A program made the position numbers and the translations under genes. From Halichoerus grypus (taxonomy: Eukaryota; Chordata; Mammalia; Carnivora; Phocidae): 64,000 bases of DNA. Below are positions 22,825-34,504 of this stretch, in pieces (the stretch's first letter is position 1; each line of letters begins with the position of its first letter). The DNA lies in the NCBI RefSeq assembly GCF_964656455.1, contig NC_135715.1:77637414-77701413 (forward strand). Direction: 5' to 3'. Under the pieces are notes generated by a model. It worked only from the letters and a program-made list of their open reading frames with translations. It had not been told where the DNA came from and did not search any database.

Positions 22825-22878
22825 GAAGTGCTAAATGTATTTGTATGAAAGAAACAGAATAAAAATCAAACATGCATC
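22825..22878 (+). other. Candidate 54-bp L1 3' transduction
   Basis: This non-L1 sequence lies between the L1 A-tail and the right target-site duplication. It contains its own AATAAA at 22858-22863, 15 bp before the duplication. That is the pattern left when transcription reads through the L1 signal to a downstream one. No clean poly(A) follows it, which weakens the call. Confidence 0.55.
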
Positions 22879-22929
22879 TTTAAAGGTTGCAAACAGAGAC
22901 AAAGTGAGGCAGGCAAGATGCCCGTGAAA

Positions 22930-23125
22930 AGACTAGGTTCTCAAACCAAACAGATACAAATGGCAGCTCTGCCCCTTGTTAATCATAGGAAGTTCATCTT
23001 TTGCCTCTTTGAGCATCCGTTTCTTCATTTGTAAATTATAGATGATAATACCTGTCAAATGGGAATGATTGAATGAGATTTTTGCATACTGCCTGACACC
23101 TAGTAAATGCTATATGTTTGTTTAA
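22930..23125 (+). mobile_element. MIR SINE
   Basis: The MIR order is visible: 'tggcagctctgccccttgtt', 'gtttcttcatttgtaaatta', 'gataatacctgtcaaatggg' and 'gcctgacacctagtaaatgc'. Confidence 0.82.
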
Positions 23126-24949
23126 AAAAAAATTTTAAACCAGTAACTAAACCATCTAACAGATTTACAATTAGCCAAATTAAACTCCTCTAACTTAATT
23201 TCATTTTCTCCTGTTCAGTATTCAATGGACCTATTTATTCCCTATCTGCAATACTCAGATCAAGTGCCCATGGACATTATTACGGTTCACACAGCCATTT
23301 TTCTCATCATCCCACTGTGAGGCTAGAGTACTAATGTCACAATGTATGCACTAAATGCTTGGTAATATTTGCTGGATATTACCACTGCCTGCTGGGCAAT
23401 TAGAAGAGAAGCAGAAAAAAGTCTTTAAGAGCTGGTAGGCACTTTGCTTTCCTTGGAAGTAAAAATCTGTATATGGAAATTCCTGAAATGCTAGACCGAA
23501 ATTTATGCGAGGTGTTAACAAGGTCTCTGAAAGCTTAGAGATACCTCCTAGGCTAATGTCCAAACTTACACTCAGGAAGATTCTGTCCCATAAGGAGAAG
23601 GAGCTATGGTTAAGCAGGTGTAAATCACCAATGTAACTGCTGGAATAATAAGTGCTATAAGCATGGACTGGTGGTTTAACAAATTCCCTCATTTTACACA
23701 TGATTTTTGCAGCGTTTGCCCCAAACCCCGGATGAAAAAATAGGTACTTTACTAAATAATCTATTTACATTTGAATAAAGGTAAATCTCAAATATACTTT
23801 AAAATAATAAAAAGACATGAGGCCTAATGACTTGAAGAATACCTACTAGCCTAAAGCCACTTTTAAAAACGTAAACATTTTTTAAACATTCTGTTGATTA
23901 AAAAAGAACAACAAAAACTCCTATCCATTCCAAAGGTGGCCATAGCTACCTTCTCTCTGAAACTCCATTAACAGGCTCTGCCCATTTGAACCATGTCTCT
24001 TCTCATATCTAGCAGAAACCGTTTTCCTATACATATAATGATAGACAGATACATAGAAACATAGATAGATATTATATAAACTATGGTTTTCCTATATAAG
24101 TTTACACTGATTTTTCTCCAACTATACCGAGTGAGAGGTGTTACAAGAATGAAAAATATTTGCATGAAAGCAGTTGGTAAGTACCGGACAAGACCATCTT
24201 CAGCACATTCAGAGGCCATGGGCAGTTTAAGGAAAGATTAAAGACTTCCTCAAAAATATAGTAGGTTGCATCGTCCTCCTAAGATCTCACTCATTAAATG
24301 ATAGAAGAAGAAAAAAAACCTGAAGGGATTATCAGCCAACAATGATGTAGAAAAGAAGAGGGAGAAGAGAGTTCATGGAATTTATCGGAGTGAGAAGCTA
24401 TGGAGAAGATGGAACATGGAGCAGGACAGGAAGAGTGACAAATCAAAGCAAGCATATGAAGCAATCAAGCTCAGGAGGGCAGTCTTCCAGGTAGAACCCC
24501 AGAGGCCCAGTACCTAGAAATATCAGGACCATTAAGGACAGCACCTGAGAGACAGTGAAACCAAACCAGGAAAGCAAAGGGGGAGAGGAGGGAGCCCTGG
24601 GGAGGCAAGTGAGTAAATAATTGAAAGTTATTATAAGAAGGAGTCAATTTCATATACTCTAATTTTCAACCAGGAAAATACCTCCAGGCAAAAAAATCTA
24701 GAACTTCATCCCACTACAGAAGAAAGAACTATGGATTCTAGTATATAGAAGTCTCCCAGTAAAAATATTCCATGACCACCAACCACCCTAAAGCAAACAC
24801 CACCAATTCACAAACGCCCGTTCATATATATAGCACTTGGCATCGGGCTTTTACTGCTTCACCTTAAAATTAAAAGGTCAGCCAAGGATCACAAACATAT
24901 AAGCCTCCATCGGGGGGAAAAAAAGACCAGGGTAAATAAATTAAAAAAC
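23126..24949. other. Unassigned DNA
   Basis: About 1.8 kb with no recognised gene or repeat family beyond a few GATA-like units near 24040-24075. The reverse frame of 116 codons at 23351-23701 has no recognised domain and no splice context. Confidence 0.4.
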
Positions 24950-26950
24950 AAAAATACAATGAAATATTCAGGAATAATTTGAATACTCCCATTTGTGTAC
25001 TCGTTAGAGAGGTTTTGTATTCATAAAACAAAAACAGAATACTATGAACAGAAACACCAGAGAAAAATGAAATTTTTCAAGATTAAAAAACATGATGTTA
25101 ATAGAAATAGTGGAAGGTAAATTGGGAAAGCCTCCTAAAAATAACTAAAAGAGAGACAAAGGTGAGATAACAGATAATAGATGTATAGAATTAGTCCAAA
25201 AGGTCCAAGATCCACTTAACAGTAGTTCAAAAAGAGGGAAAAACCGAGAGGAAGAAATTATCAAAAAACGTATTCAAAAGAATTTTCTAAAGATTGAAAG
25301 ATAGCAAAAATGCTCCCACATGCCTAGAGTAATAAGTAAGAAAGTAAGAAAGAATCCACACTTTTGCCACACCTACATGCAACATTGTGAAATTCAGAAT
25401 ACCAAGAATGAAGAGGAAACTGCCTACAGGGAGAAAAATCAGGCTCAGTATGAAATAAAAGGCATCAGGTTGCCTTCTAATCAATAACAGTGAATGCCAA
25501 CAACAATGCACAATACTCTCAAAACTCTGAGAGAAAATTATTTCAACCTAGAATTTATTCATAACTACAAATCAAAAGTGAGAGTAAAATGTAGACATCT
25601 TTAGAAATGGGAGGACTCAGCAATTTCTTCCCACACTCACTACATCTAAAAGTTATTTGAGGAGGCACTAGAGCATGCAAAGGATAAACCAAGATGAATC
25701 AAATCTCAGGATCTAGGAAGCAGTGAAACCAAACCAGGGAAGCAATAAAGAAAAGTTCCAGAATCACACAGCCAGGCAGCAGGCCTGGAGATAATTAAGT
25801 CCAGATTGGAAAAGGAGGAGGCAGGATGGCAGGACCCTTCATTCGGGATTGGGGGAGGCCTCTGGGGAAAATCAGATTGAATAGATAATTAGATAGACCG
25901 AGCAATGTTGGTTAAAACTGAAAATGTGATAAAGGCAAAAGAACAAGACAAAAGTAAAAGCAACTAGAAACTCCAGGAAAAACAAAAGGATATACAAGAA
26001 ATAAAATATACAGTTTTATTTGGTTCTGCAAGAGTCACAATAATGCACTGTATGTTAATTTTCAACTTAGATATTATTATTTATGGTTATTAATCTTGAC
26101 ACTTTAAAAGTAAGAAGAAATAGGGGCGCCTGGGTGGCTCAGTCGGTTAAGCATCACACTCTTGATTTTGGCTCAGGTCATGATCTCAGGGCCATGGGAT
26201 CAAGCCCCTTGTCAGGCTCCACACTCAGTGGAGAGTCTGCTTGAGATTCTCTCTGTCTGCCCCTCCCCCCACTACTCACCCACACTTTCTCTCTAGAATA
26301 AATAAATAAATTTTTAAAAATTAAAATAAATTAAAAATAAAAGTAATAAGAAATGATAGTAGAGGCAAAGAGAAATAAGGGAGCTGAAGAATAAGATGGG
26401 GTGCAAACCGGGTGGGATGCACAACCTATGCAGTCACACACAGCCCATGCCTAGAATGGCCCCATGCAGGATTTAATGATCTTGTGTCATCATCTTGTTA
26501 TTCAGGATAATTTTTAAACAAGGGCCCAGCATTTTTATATTCCACTGGGCCCTACAAATTACAAAACCGGTCCTGAAACTGAATGCAACAAGAAACAAAG
26601 GTCTGCTTATACTTCTTAAAGTTACAGAGTAATCCAATAATGAAAGTACACAAAACGTAGTATGACTATATTGAGGTACTGGGATAAAGGATGAGAAGGA
26701 TGTGGATATTAACTGAATTCTCATCTATCCCATCAGAATAAAGAAATAACAGTATAAACACCATATTTAGAGACTAACAATGACTAATATAAGAAAAAAC
26801 TAAAAGAGATAAAAGTAGTTGCCCCTGAGAAAATGTACTAGGGATGAGAAAGGATGGCCTAGGGACAACTGCTTCTTGTTATAGGCCCTAATATGTTTTA
26901 ATTTTTTTAACCTTGTATGTATATATTAGTTTAATTTTTAAATTAACTTC
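24950..26950 (+). mobile_element. HAL1 / L1M-type half-LINE remnant, interrupted by a SINE
   Basis: The core (about 25260-25680) follows an ORF1-type half-L1 order: 'attttctaaagattgaaaga', 'cacatgcctagagtaataag', 'tgtgaaattcagaataccaa', 'cctacagggagaaaaatcag', 'cagtgaatgccaacaacaat', 'aacctagaatttattcataa' and 'caaatcaaaagtgagagtaa'. The 3' part beyond the SINE runs to an AT-rich end near 26950. Heavy decay leaves no frame. HAL1 elements carry an ORF1-like gene without reverse transcriptase, but an L1M ORF1 fragment cannot be excluded. Confidence 0.62.
26122..26338 (+). mobile_element. Can-SINE
   Basis: It begins aggggcgcctgggtggctca and ends in an AAATAAATAAAT tail with extra A/T. A 16-bp duplication with one mismatch, aaaagtaagaagaaat, lies at 26106-26121 and 26339-26354. 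Confidence 0.95.
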
Positions 26951-28684
26951 TAAAGGATAATTTTAAAATCATAATATAGAAAATAGACATCTTAAAACAT
27001 ATCCTAAAAAATAATTCCATAAAGCAACTTATCATATACATAAACTTTCTAATTTATTTAATACAAATGTTATATGATTTATATCTTAAAACAGAAAGTG
27101 GCAAGCTCAGAACATGTATGACATAGTTTCTGCCCTTTGACATTCACTTATGTTATAAATCACATTCTCTCAGCCAAGGTCAAGGCTATATGGAGAAAGA
27201 AGAAATTATCAAAGCTGAGTAACTTACAGTGGTCATGATTGTTTTAAAGGGCTATTTGTCCCTTTTTTTTTTTTTTTTTTTACCATAACATTGTTTTCAA
27301 AAGCTGAACATTTGCAAATAGCGATACAGTTTTTAGTGACTGGTCCCTATTTTGGTTAAGGACAAAAGAAGTAGAGTTCTTATCCTCTGAAAAAATGACT
27401 ACTCACTTATTAGTGTTCTAAATAAAAAGGGGGGCTGTGGGAGGTTTGAGGAGACCAATAAGTACTCTGACCCATTAGCTACTTTCCATGGACTTTTCCC
27501 ACTACCTGATGCAAACACAGGAGTACTTTATTTTCAGCAAGACTGGATAAATGATCTTCAGCAAGTGGGGTCAAACTACTAGTTTGCTGATATAAACATA
27601 AAATAAGAAAGCAAAGTGTTTGGAAGACAAGGACCCTGGTAATGCTACTAAACATACCATGTCATGAACAGAAAGACTGTAGTGGTTACTGCACAATCAT
27701 CAAGTCCTGAATACTTTTGCCTTAGAAAAAAAGAGTAATTGCAGCAATATCTACAACCCTGCTTCCTGATAAAATAATTATGTAACCTAACGAAGTCTTA
27801 CAGGGTCTACAAGCTCCATCAAATTTCTCTGCCCGGCACAAGTTTAAAAAAAAAAAAGAACAAGGAAATCCTAGTCTGAAAGCCATAGCCCATTAGGTGC
27901 ATAAACCAAAACTTGGCATTTTTCAGGTCTTGCTTAGTTACAGTATTTTCACTAATTGTCTTAATGCCAAGATGATCAAACTCCCTCGATGTGAAAGAGT
28001 TATTATTACCAATCACATGATAATCTTTCAATGTTATTTTTAATAGTTGATCTCATATTCAACTCATGAGAGAGCAGTAGAAATTTGTTAAGGTCTACAG
28101 TTGGACTCTCTACTTAATGGGCAGAGGGGAGTGAAGAGGTAAAAGTACTATAGCAAATGCTCGCCAGACTCGGGTGGCCCTTGAAGTTTTGAATTTTTGA
28201 GAATGTAGTTTTGAGGAAGAGAAAAGCACATGGGAAGATTGTCTGGTAAGTCGTAAAGAAGTCATTCTTGATCCACCAAAATGACAGTGCTTCCTGGGGG
28301 GAAACCAAAAGGCCTGTCCACTCAAGCAGCAGGTCAGAAGAGATGGACCTTCTAAGCGACCCCATGCAGCCTAACAATGGCCACCCACAGCACAAGGAGG
28401 AAGGTAACAAGCCTTGTGGTAGAAACAATATGGTGGAAAGCAAGTGGGCGGAGAGGAGGGAAGGTAGGCACTCACTTATCACCTGGAATCCGAAGAAGAT
28501 GCGTTACTGGCTAGGTAAGAGGAGGGGGCCACCAAAGCAAAAGCTGTAGAAAGAACCCAAATCAGGGAAGGCATGGCAGGACAAAGTGGCGGCACAGGGC
28601 TGGTCTGCAAAGGCAGCAGGGAAGGGTGGACTTTCTTCTTGCCTCCCCCAAAAATTGTGGCAATATTAGTAACCTGCTTCTCTT
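26951..28684. other. Unassigned DNA
   Basis: About 1.7 kb with no recognised gene. A T-run at about 27261-27282 may mark the tail of an unrecognised antisense retro-insertion. Overlapping frames near 28110-28550 have no known domain. Confidence 0.4.
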
Positions 28685-29900
28685 TTAACTTTTCATTGTG
28701 AAATCATTTCATAAGAGTTGCAAAAACAGTACAAAGAACTCTCATACACCTTCTATTCACATTCACAATTTTAACACTGCCACATTTGCTTTATCATTCC
28801 CTTTCTATTTATAACACATTTTATGTACTTTATGTAGAGTATATGCAATATAACAAATAAAATTAGATTTTTTCTTCTGAACTTCTTGAGAGTTAGCTGA
28901 CGATCTCCTGCCTTTTCATACCAAAATCCCTCAGGATGCATCTTCCAAAGATAAGAACGTTCTCTTCGGTTACAATAAATGATTAAAAATTCAGAAAAAT
29001 TAACTTTGACTTGATAGGGTTCTCTAATCTACAGGCCGTATTCAGATTTCACCAATTGTCCCTATAATGCCTTCCCATCAGTCTTTCCTCTGATCCAGAA
29101 CTCAGTCCAGGATCCTGTGTTGCATTAAATTGTCATGTCTCTTTAATCTCCTTTAATCTGGAGCACTTCCTCCATCTTTCTGTTTCCCATGACATTGGCA
29201 CTTTTGAAGATTTCAGGCCAGTTGTCTCCCAATTTGAATTAGATTCAGGTTATGCATTTTGGGCAGAAATGCTTTAAGTGCCTCAAACCAGAGCTATGTG
29301 TTAGTTTCTCCCACCATCGATGATGTAAACTTTGACTGCTGGGTTGGTTGATATGGGGTCCTCCAGGTGTCTTCACTATAAAGTTACCATTTTACCTCTG
29401 TGGTTCATAAGTGGTGTATGGGAAAGACTTTGGGACCATGTGACTATCCTCTTCCTCTCTAACCCCTCATCCAATAGTTTCAGCATCCACTGATTATTCT
29501 GAATCAATCTTTGATGATTACAAAATGGTGATTTTCTAAATCTATTCTTTCTACATTTACCAAGTGGCATTCCACTTTAAAAGAGCTCTCCTTTTATTCT
29601 CCATTTATCTACTATCACTACGGACTTGGGGGATTCTTATACAATTCAATGAATTACAACCCATTACTGTCATCATTCATTTTGATGCTTAGATTGTCTC
29701 TCATGTGGCCAGTGAGAGCCTCTTAAGCCTCCCTGTGTCCTTTTGAGACTTCCCTACCTTTCTGTGAGCACTTCCTTACTTTCTGACATAATGAGATGCC
29801 CCAGACTCATCTTGTACTTTCTCCTCTTAGGCTCTGAAATCAGCCATTTTTCTGAGTAGTATTGGTTTATTTAGTGGTGTATAATATTTAGAAATCAAGA
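28685..29900 (-). mobile_element. Old L1M 3' UTR, antisense
   Basis: Read in reverse it ends in the L1M/HAL1 3' segment containing 'gttctttgtactgtttttgc' and the 'aagttaaaag' end. Forward landmarks are 'cagatttcaccaattgtccc', 'gttgcattaaattgtcatgt', 'tgacattggcacttttgaag', 'ggttatgcattttgggcaga' and 'caaaatggtgattttctaaa'. These are typical of an abundant old L1 3' UTR. No ORF is preserved. Confidence 0.72.
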
Positions 29901-30945
29901 TCTAAACACATGATGAGCTCAAATATTAGCATCTTCTTACAGGGAAGCATTCAAGGTCAATCTAGAGGTCTTTTCTCTTGGGGGGTGGGGGGCAAGGTGA
30001 CAAGGTGGGTTTTGCAGGAGTTTCTAACTGGTCATACGGTATTTCATTTATATTTTAGCAAGAACAGGGAAAATGTTATTGATACCATCCCTACTTTTAT
30101 TTCCAAATAAATGTTCTTGCGGTGGTTGTGGTTGAGGATGTGATGGTTGCCGTTGTTCTGTAACCCCAGGTGCTGTCTGGAGTCCGTAGCATAAATACCT
30201 CGAATCTAGCTGGGCTTGGCCACTTCTCCGACCACTCATGAAGACTCTCCATTTGTCAGTAAATGTAAACTAACCCAACTTGGCTCTTTCTGTACTTCTA
30301 CTTTTTGGCCAGGACATTGTAACCCAATAAGGGCAGTTGTAACCTATCCTGCACTGAGTATTCACGTAATCACAGACTCCACCAGACAGCTGTGTGACTC
30401 AGGTGGCTCAAGGCACTGTCCTCAGCATACCAACTAAGCCCTCTATTTGAATAAATGTTCCGTGTCCTCTAAAAACACTTTCAAAATACTCACAGAATCT
30501 TTTCAATCCTTTCTATGTCAACCTTCGAATACAGCTGTGTTCCAACTCATGCTTTCATTGGCTGAACCTCATCACATAAACCAAAATATTCAGTGACATG
30601 TTATCTTAACATACTTCAGTAAAAATAATTGGGGAGAAATAAATGAAATGAGCAAAACCTCCTGGGAGCAGTTTATTCCCGTTGCAGGCTAGCTTCAAAT
30701 CTGAAGTGGAATGATTAGTCCAGATTTCAGCAGCTAGGTGGCACGAGAAAAAGAAAATATTTATTCTACACAAGTGAATTTCCTTAAGCATTGTAAAAGT
30801 TTTGCTTCAACAAGTTATGTCTCATGCCACTTTGATTTCTAAAATTCTGCTCCCAATTTAGGACAACTTGACTGGGAAAAGGTGTCAATAGGACCCCCTG
30901 CCTCTTAATTAAATAAAAACTGAAGCAAGTACTCTCAGCTTGTTG
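29901..30945. other. Unassigned DNA
   Basis: About 1 kb with no recognised gene or repeat. The 66- to 73-codon frames on both strands have no recognised domain. Confidence 0.4.
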
Positions 30946-31022
30946 TAAAGTAAAACATTGTTTTTCCCTGCCCATCCTCTGCTCTCGCTGCCGCCGCCAC
31001 CCATGAAATAAAGTAAAACATT
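30946..31022 (-). mobile_element. 49-bp insert with target-site duplication
   Basis: An identical 14-bp direct repeat, taaagtaaaacatt, at 30946-30959 and 31009-31022 flanks 49 bp (30960-31008). The insert starts with gttttt, so read on the minus strand it is a GC-rich segment containing ggtggcggcggcagcgagag and ending in a short A run. This looks like a severely 5'-truncated retro-insertion of an RNA by L1 machinery. The source RNA is not identified. Confidence 0.6.
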
Positions 31023-31654
31023 ATCTGTGTTATATCCATAAAGGGATTTTCTACCAATATGTTAATGATTTTTTTATCACTGAATGATGAAATTATTTTC
31101 ATAGTCTCGTATCTTTTGCCCCTAAATTTTCTACAACGTACATGTTTTGCCTTTGTCAGAGACTCAAAAGATAATAATAAACATGAGTGTATAGACAATG
31201 GGACAAGAAAAGTACCAGTCAGTTTAGCTGCTGTTGGGAGCCCCATGGGGGACACTTCTGGGGTAGTCCATGATGGTAGTGGGAAAATGACATTTAATTA
31301 AAACTCAGTTTTTTGTTTGTTTGTTTACTTTTGTTTTGTTGCAGTTGTTCATTACAAAGACATAAAATTTCTTTCAACAGCAACTATAGAATAACTCATG
31401 AGTTTTTCATAACAGTGTTTTCTGCCAATTCTCAAAAGTTTTCATTTTGAAAGATTATTTTAGCTGGCTGAACCCCAAGAAGACATCAGTTTCCTTTGGA
31501 CTCTGGAAATCTGAGTCTCCCTCTGCATGCATGGTGGAGGGGGCCCATGAGTTGAGAGGCAAGGAGGGGCAAGAAGAGACTGCTTCACGAGGGGAAGTTA
31601 CCCTGGCCACCAAGAGCCCCAGACAGCCCCCTGCACTCCTCTATTTCAGTACAT
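31023..31654. other. Unassigned DNA
   Basis: No gene or repeat family is recognised. A T/G-rich stretch (tttgtttgtttactttt) occurs near 31311-31330. Confidence 0.4.
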
Positions 31655-31800
31655 CAAAGAGATGCATTCATTCAACAAACATTTTCTCAAGACCTACCCT
31701 ATGCCAGAAACTCTGCTAAGCATCTGTAATACAAAGATCAATAAAATATGGTCTCCGTCCTCAAAGGTTCAGAACAAAAAGGACAGGATGAGGAAAATAG
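31655..31800 (-). mobile_element. L2 LINE 3' end, antisense
   Basis: It opens 'ttcattcaacaaacattttc', continues 'ccctatgccagaaactctgc' and then 'ggtctccgtcctcaaaggtt', which is the reverse complement of the L2 3' end. Confidence 0.8.
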
Positions 31801-31855
31801 TACATTGAAAGAAGAGAAGGCTTTCTGAGTAAAAGGTCTTAGGAAGAGAAAGAAA

Positions 31856-31923
31856 GGAAAAGAATGAATAAAAGAAGGAGGGCAGGAGAGGGAAGGGAGG
31901 GAGGGAGGGAAGGAGGGAGGGAC
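31856..31923. repeat. Purine-rich (GGGA)n tract
   Basis: An imperfect GGGA/GGAA run with no pyrimidines over most of its length lies immediately beside the L2 fragment. It is a simple repeat. Confidence 0.85.
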
Positions 31924-32439
31924 AGAAATAGCTATGTGATATGTGACCATAGTTCCAAAGCACTTTGATAAGCCAAATATTTTATTCCAAGGCACTTTAA
32001 AGCTGAGGAAAAAGGACACTCCTTTGCCTTAATCATTTCTAACATCAAACCAATATTGATGTCACAGTCCCTCCAGTTACCATACCCACTTGCCTACAAC
32101 TGCACTTCTTACAACCTCAGGAACTGACTGCTCCAGCGTGAGGGCTGCCATCTTGCTATGTACCTATGGGGGATAACCTGTACTGGTTACAGTGTGCAAA
32201 GGGGGTGGGCAGTGGAGAGAATCCAGGGGTTCTCTGACCTTAAACACTGTTCAGTAGCCCAGCCAGCACAGTAAAAGCTATCTGTAGCAGAAATTGTGGG
32301 TGCTCCTGCCCCTGTATTCTCAGCATTTACCACTTTCCTATAGGCTGGCCAAGCTTCCCAGCTGCCAACACCCTTAACTGTTTCCCTGAGGGCTTCATCC
32401 AACCTGGATCCCACTTTACTCTCCCACCAGTCAGTCTAG
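31924..32439. other. Unassigned DNA
   Basis: No gene or repeat family is recognised with confidence. A short MIR-like phrase near 31988-32015 was not extended. Confidence 0.35.
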
Positions 32440-32765
32440 AAGTGTTGGGGAATTAGAACCTCTCCCAAGGGCAACTCTCAACAATGACCAAGAGGAGTCA
32501 GTGGGGAAACACCCCACTCCTTCCACCAGAGTATGGTCTCCTGGAAGCACATGATACACACCGGCCCTCAGTGTTCTCAGGAGGCATAAGACCCAGATGC
32601 CCACAGTGGTACTTACACAAGAATGTGCTGTTTATTCACTGTCTTTACTTTCCTATCTGACTCCCCTTCCTGTGTCTCCTGGAATCACCTCCCAAATAAA
32701 CTACTTGCCTTGGAGTCCTTATCTCAGAATCTACTTCTGGAAGAACCCAAACTAAGACAGCATCC
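32440..32765 (+). mobile_element. Ancient LTR-type repeat with AATAAA
   Basis: The 3' half reads 'tcacctcccaaataaactac', 'ttgccttggagtccttatct' and then 'acccaaactaagacag', the end of a widespread mammalian LTR-like repeat. AATAAA lies at about 32695-32700. The subfamily is not resolved. Confidence 0.5.
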
Positions 32766-33639
32766 AACCCTAGACAACTTGCCATTCAAACTGGCTGTCA
32801 TGTTTCCTCAATAGGATGAGTGCCCCCAGCCAACTGCATAAATACAGCATTTCAAAGTTTGCTCAGAATATTTGTTAAGTCACAGAATCCAGTAAACTAG
32901 AGTCTGGTAAGTCCTTTGTTGATTTTATATTTCTGGTGCATGGATAGAATAGAGTTAAGGATTTGGGTGTGTTCTGATCATTCAATTTAGATAGTACATC
33001 ACTTACTTCCAATATTTTTTTCTTAAACACTTAAACTTTTCTCATATTCCAAGCCACCATGGCATATTCTAGACCCATTATCTGTTATAAGTCATAACAT
33101 TTAAAAAGTTACAGCATGTAAATCATTTTGTTGTTAGTATTTATTATAAGAAAAGAGTGCAAGGATTTTGAGTAAGAAATTAATAAATAATACCCACTTT
33201 ACCTTTTTGTGAAATATACATCTTTCAACGATAAAATTGCTATATGTGCCCTTAAGAATCACATGAAAATTATAGGCAGAAAAATAATTATTTATGCATA
33301 TATACAAATTTTTGCTTTTACTATCTGGGCGCAAAGATCAGACACTTCTGAGACCTCTGGGTTAAGAATCCTGACCTTACAGTAAAAATACACAGCATTT
33401 TAGATGTGATGCAAATAACACCTGAGTTGTTTTTAATAATTGTACTAAACTAATCAGATATACTGCTAGACTCAGTAACAAATACAACTCTTCTATTCAG
33501 TTGTGATATTCGCATGTTGTACATGAGATGCACGTGAAAATCTAAATTGGTTAAGTATTTATAGCTTTATATGCCCTGTAAAAGACGAAAAGCTCGTCGA
33601 CATGTAAATATTGAACAACATTGCTGGCAGCCTGGCCGT
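32766..33639. other. Unassigned DNA
   Basis: About 0.9 kb of AT-rich DNA in which no gene or repeat is recognised. Confidence 0.4.
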
Positions 33640-33875
33640 ATGCCACCTTCTCCTGTCTCCGCAGCAAGAAATGGCCTTCTGTCTCAGAACACCCCATACT
33701 TTATGGCATCATGTATGTGGCCCCAGTGTTCCCTGCTCTGTGCTCGTGAAGGGTGGCTGGTCTCTTCTCGTCCTGCTAGAAGGCCATCTGATACTTTTCT
33801 TTTTTTCTCACCCAGAATATAAACCAGCATCTTACATTCTACTTAATAAATATTTGGTGAAGGAATGAACTAATT
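33640..33875 (+). mobile_element. L2 LINE 3' end
   Basis: The terminal 'ttaataaatatttggtgaag' followed by gaatgaa is the L2 3' end. Upstream text is compatible with decayed L2. Frames of 83-85 codons across it are chance frames. Confidence 0.65.
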
Positions 33876-34504
33876 CATTGATTTTTTTGAGGTAATCATT
33901 TGGAAAAATAGGCCAAGTGAGTCAAATAGCAAATGCTACTATCTCTATTAATCAACCCAGTGGCCCTTGACATCACATTTCCTTGCTTTCTCTATACTGA
34001 ACACACACACATCCAACAGAGACCTTACTAATAACACAAAAAGATGTTAGAGCAAAGTGACCACGACTCAGTGACAATTTTACAAAACAAGTGTGATAAT
34101 GTTAGATGCCCTCCTTGCATTATGTCAGACCCCACACAGACAGGCCAGGCAACACTGGGAACATAAAGCCCGTCCTTAGCATCACTTGGGCTCCACCTTC
34201 AGCACTCCCCTCCACACCCACCAAAGTGACCTTGGCTAAGTTGCTTACCCTACCGACACCTCAGGTTTCTCATCTACATGTTGGGCTTAACCATGAGATG
34301 TTATAGATAAAGAACCTGACTGTGGTGAACACATCATTAAGGGGTGGCTATTATTATATTTTATATCTCAAATTTGTATTCTACCCCCACATACCCCATA
34401 CACAGAACCTAGATGTGACACCCATCTACTTTAAGTCCTTAACCAATGCTGCAAGCAAGCTCCTTTTCCCAAAAGTGTCCTTCAAACTTAAATTTAAAAA
34501 GAGT
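33876..34504. other. Unassigned DNA
   Basis: No gene or repeat family is recognised. Confidence 0.4.

Larger units (their letters stand above)
15727..22878 (+). mobile_element. Full-length young L1 retrotransposon
   Basis: The element starts gggggaggagcaagatggcg, the typical start of a mammalian L1 5' UTR. It continues through a 1.84-kb 5' UTR, ORF1, an 81-bp spacer, ORF2 and a 3' UTR with AATAAA at 22805-22810 and an A-rich tail. A 19-bp target-site duplication with one mismatch, tttaaagattgcaaacaga, sits at 15708-15726 and 22879-22897. The right copy lies 54 bp beyond the L1 A-tail, so those 54 bp belong to the inserted unit. Few mutations separate the copy from an intact element, so it is young on the scale of this window. 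It is not autonomous because both ORFs carry breaks. Confidence 0.96.

Noticed and set aside
28110..28549. Overlapping frames of 71, 122 and 93 codons on both strands
   Set aside because: They overlap one another in several frames, have no recognised domain and lack coding evidence.
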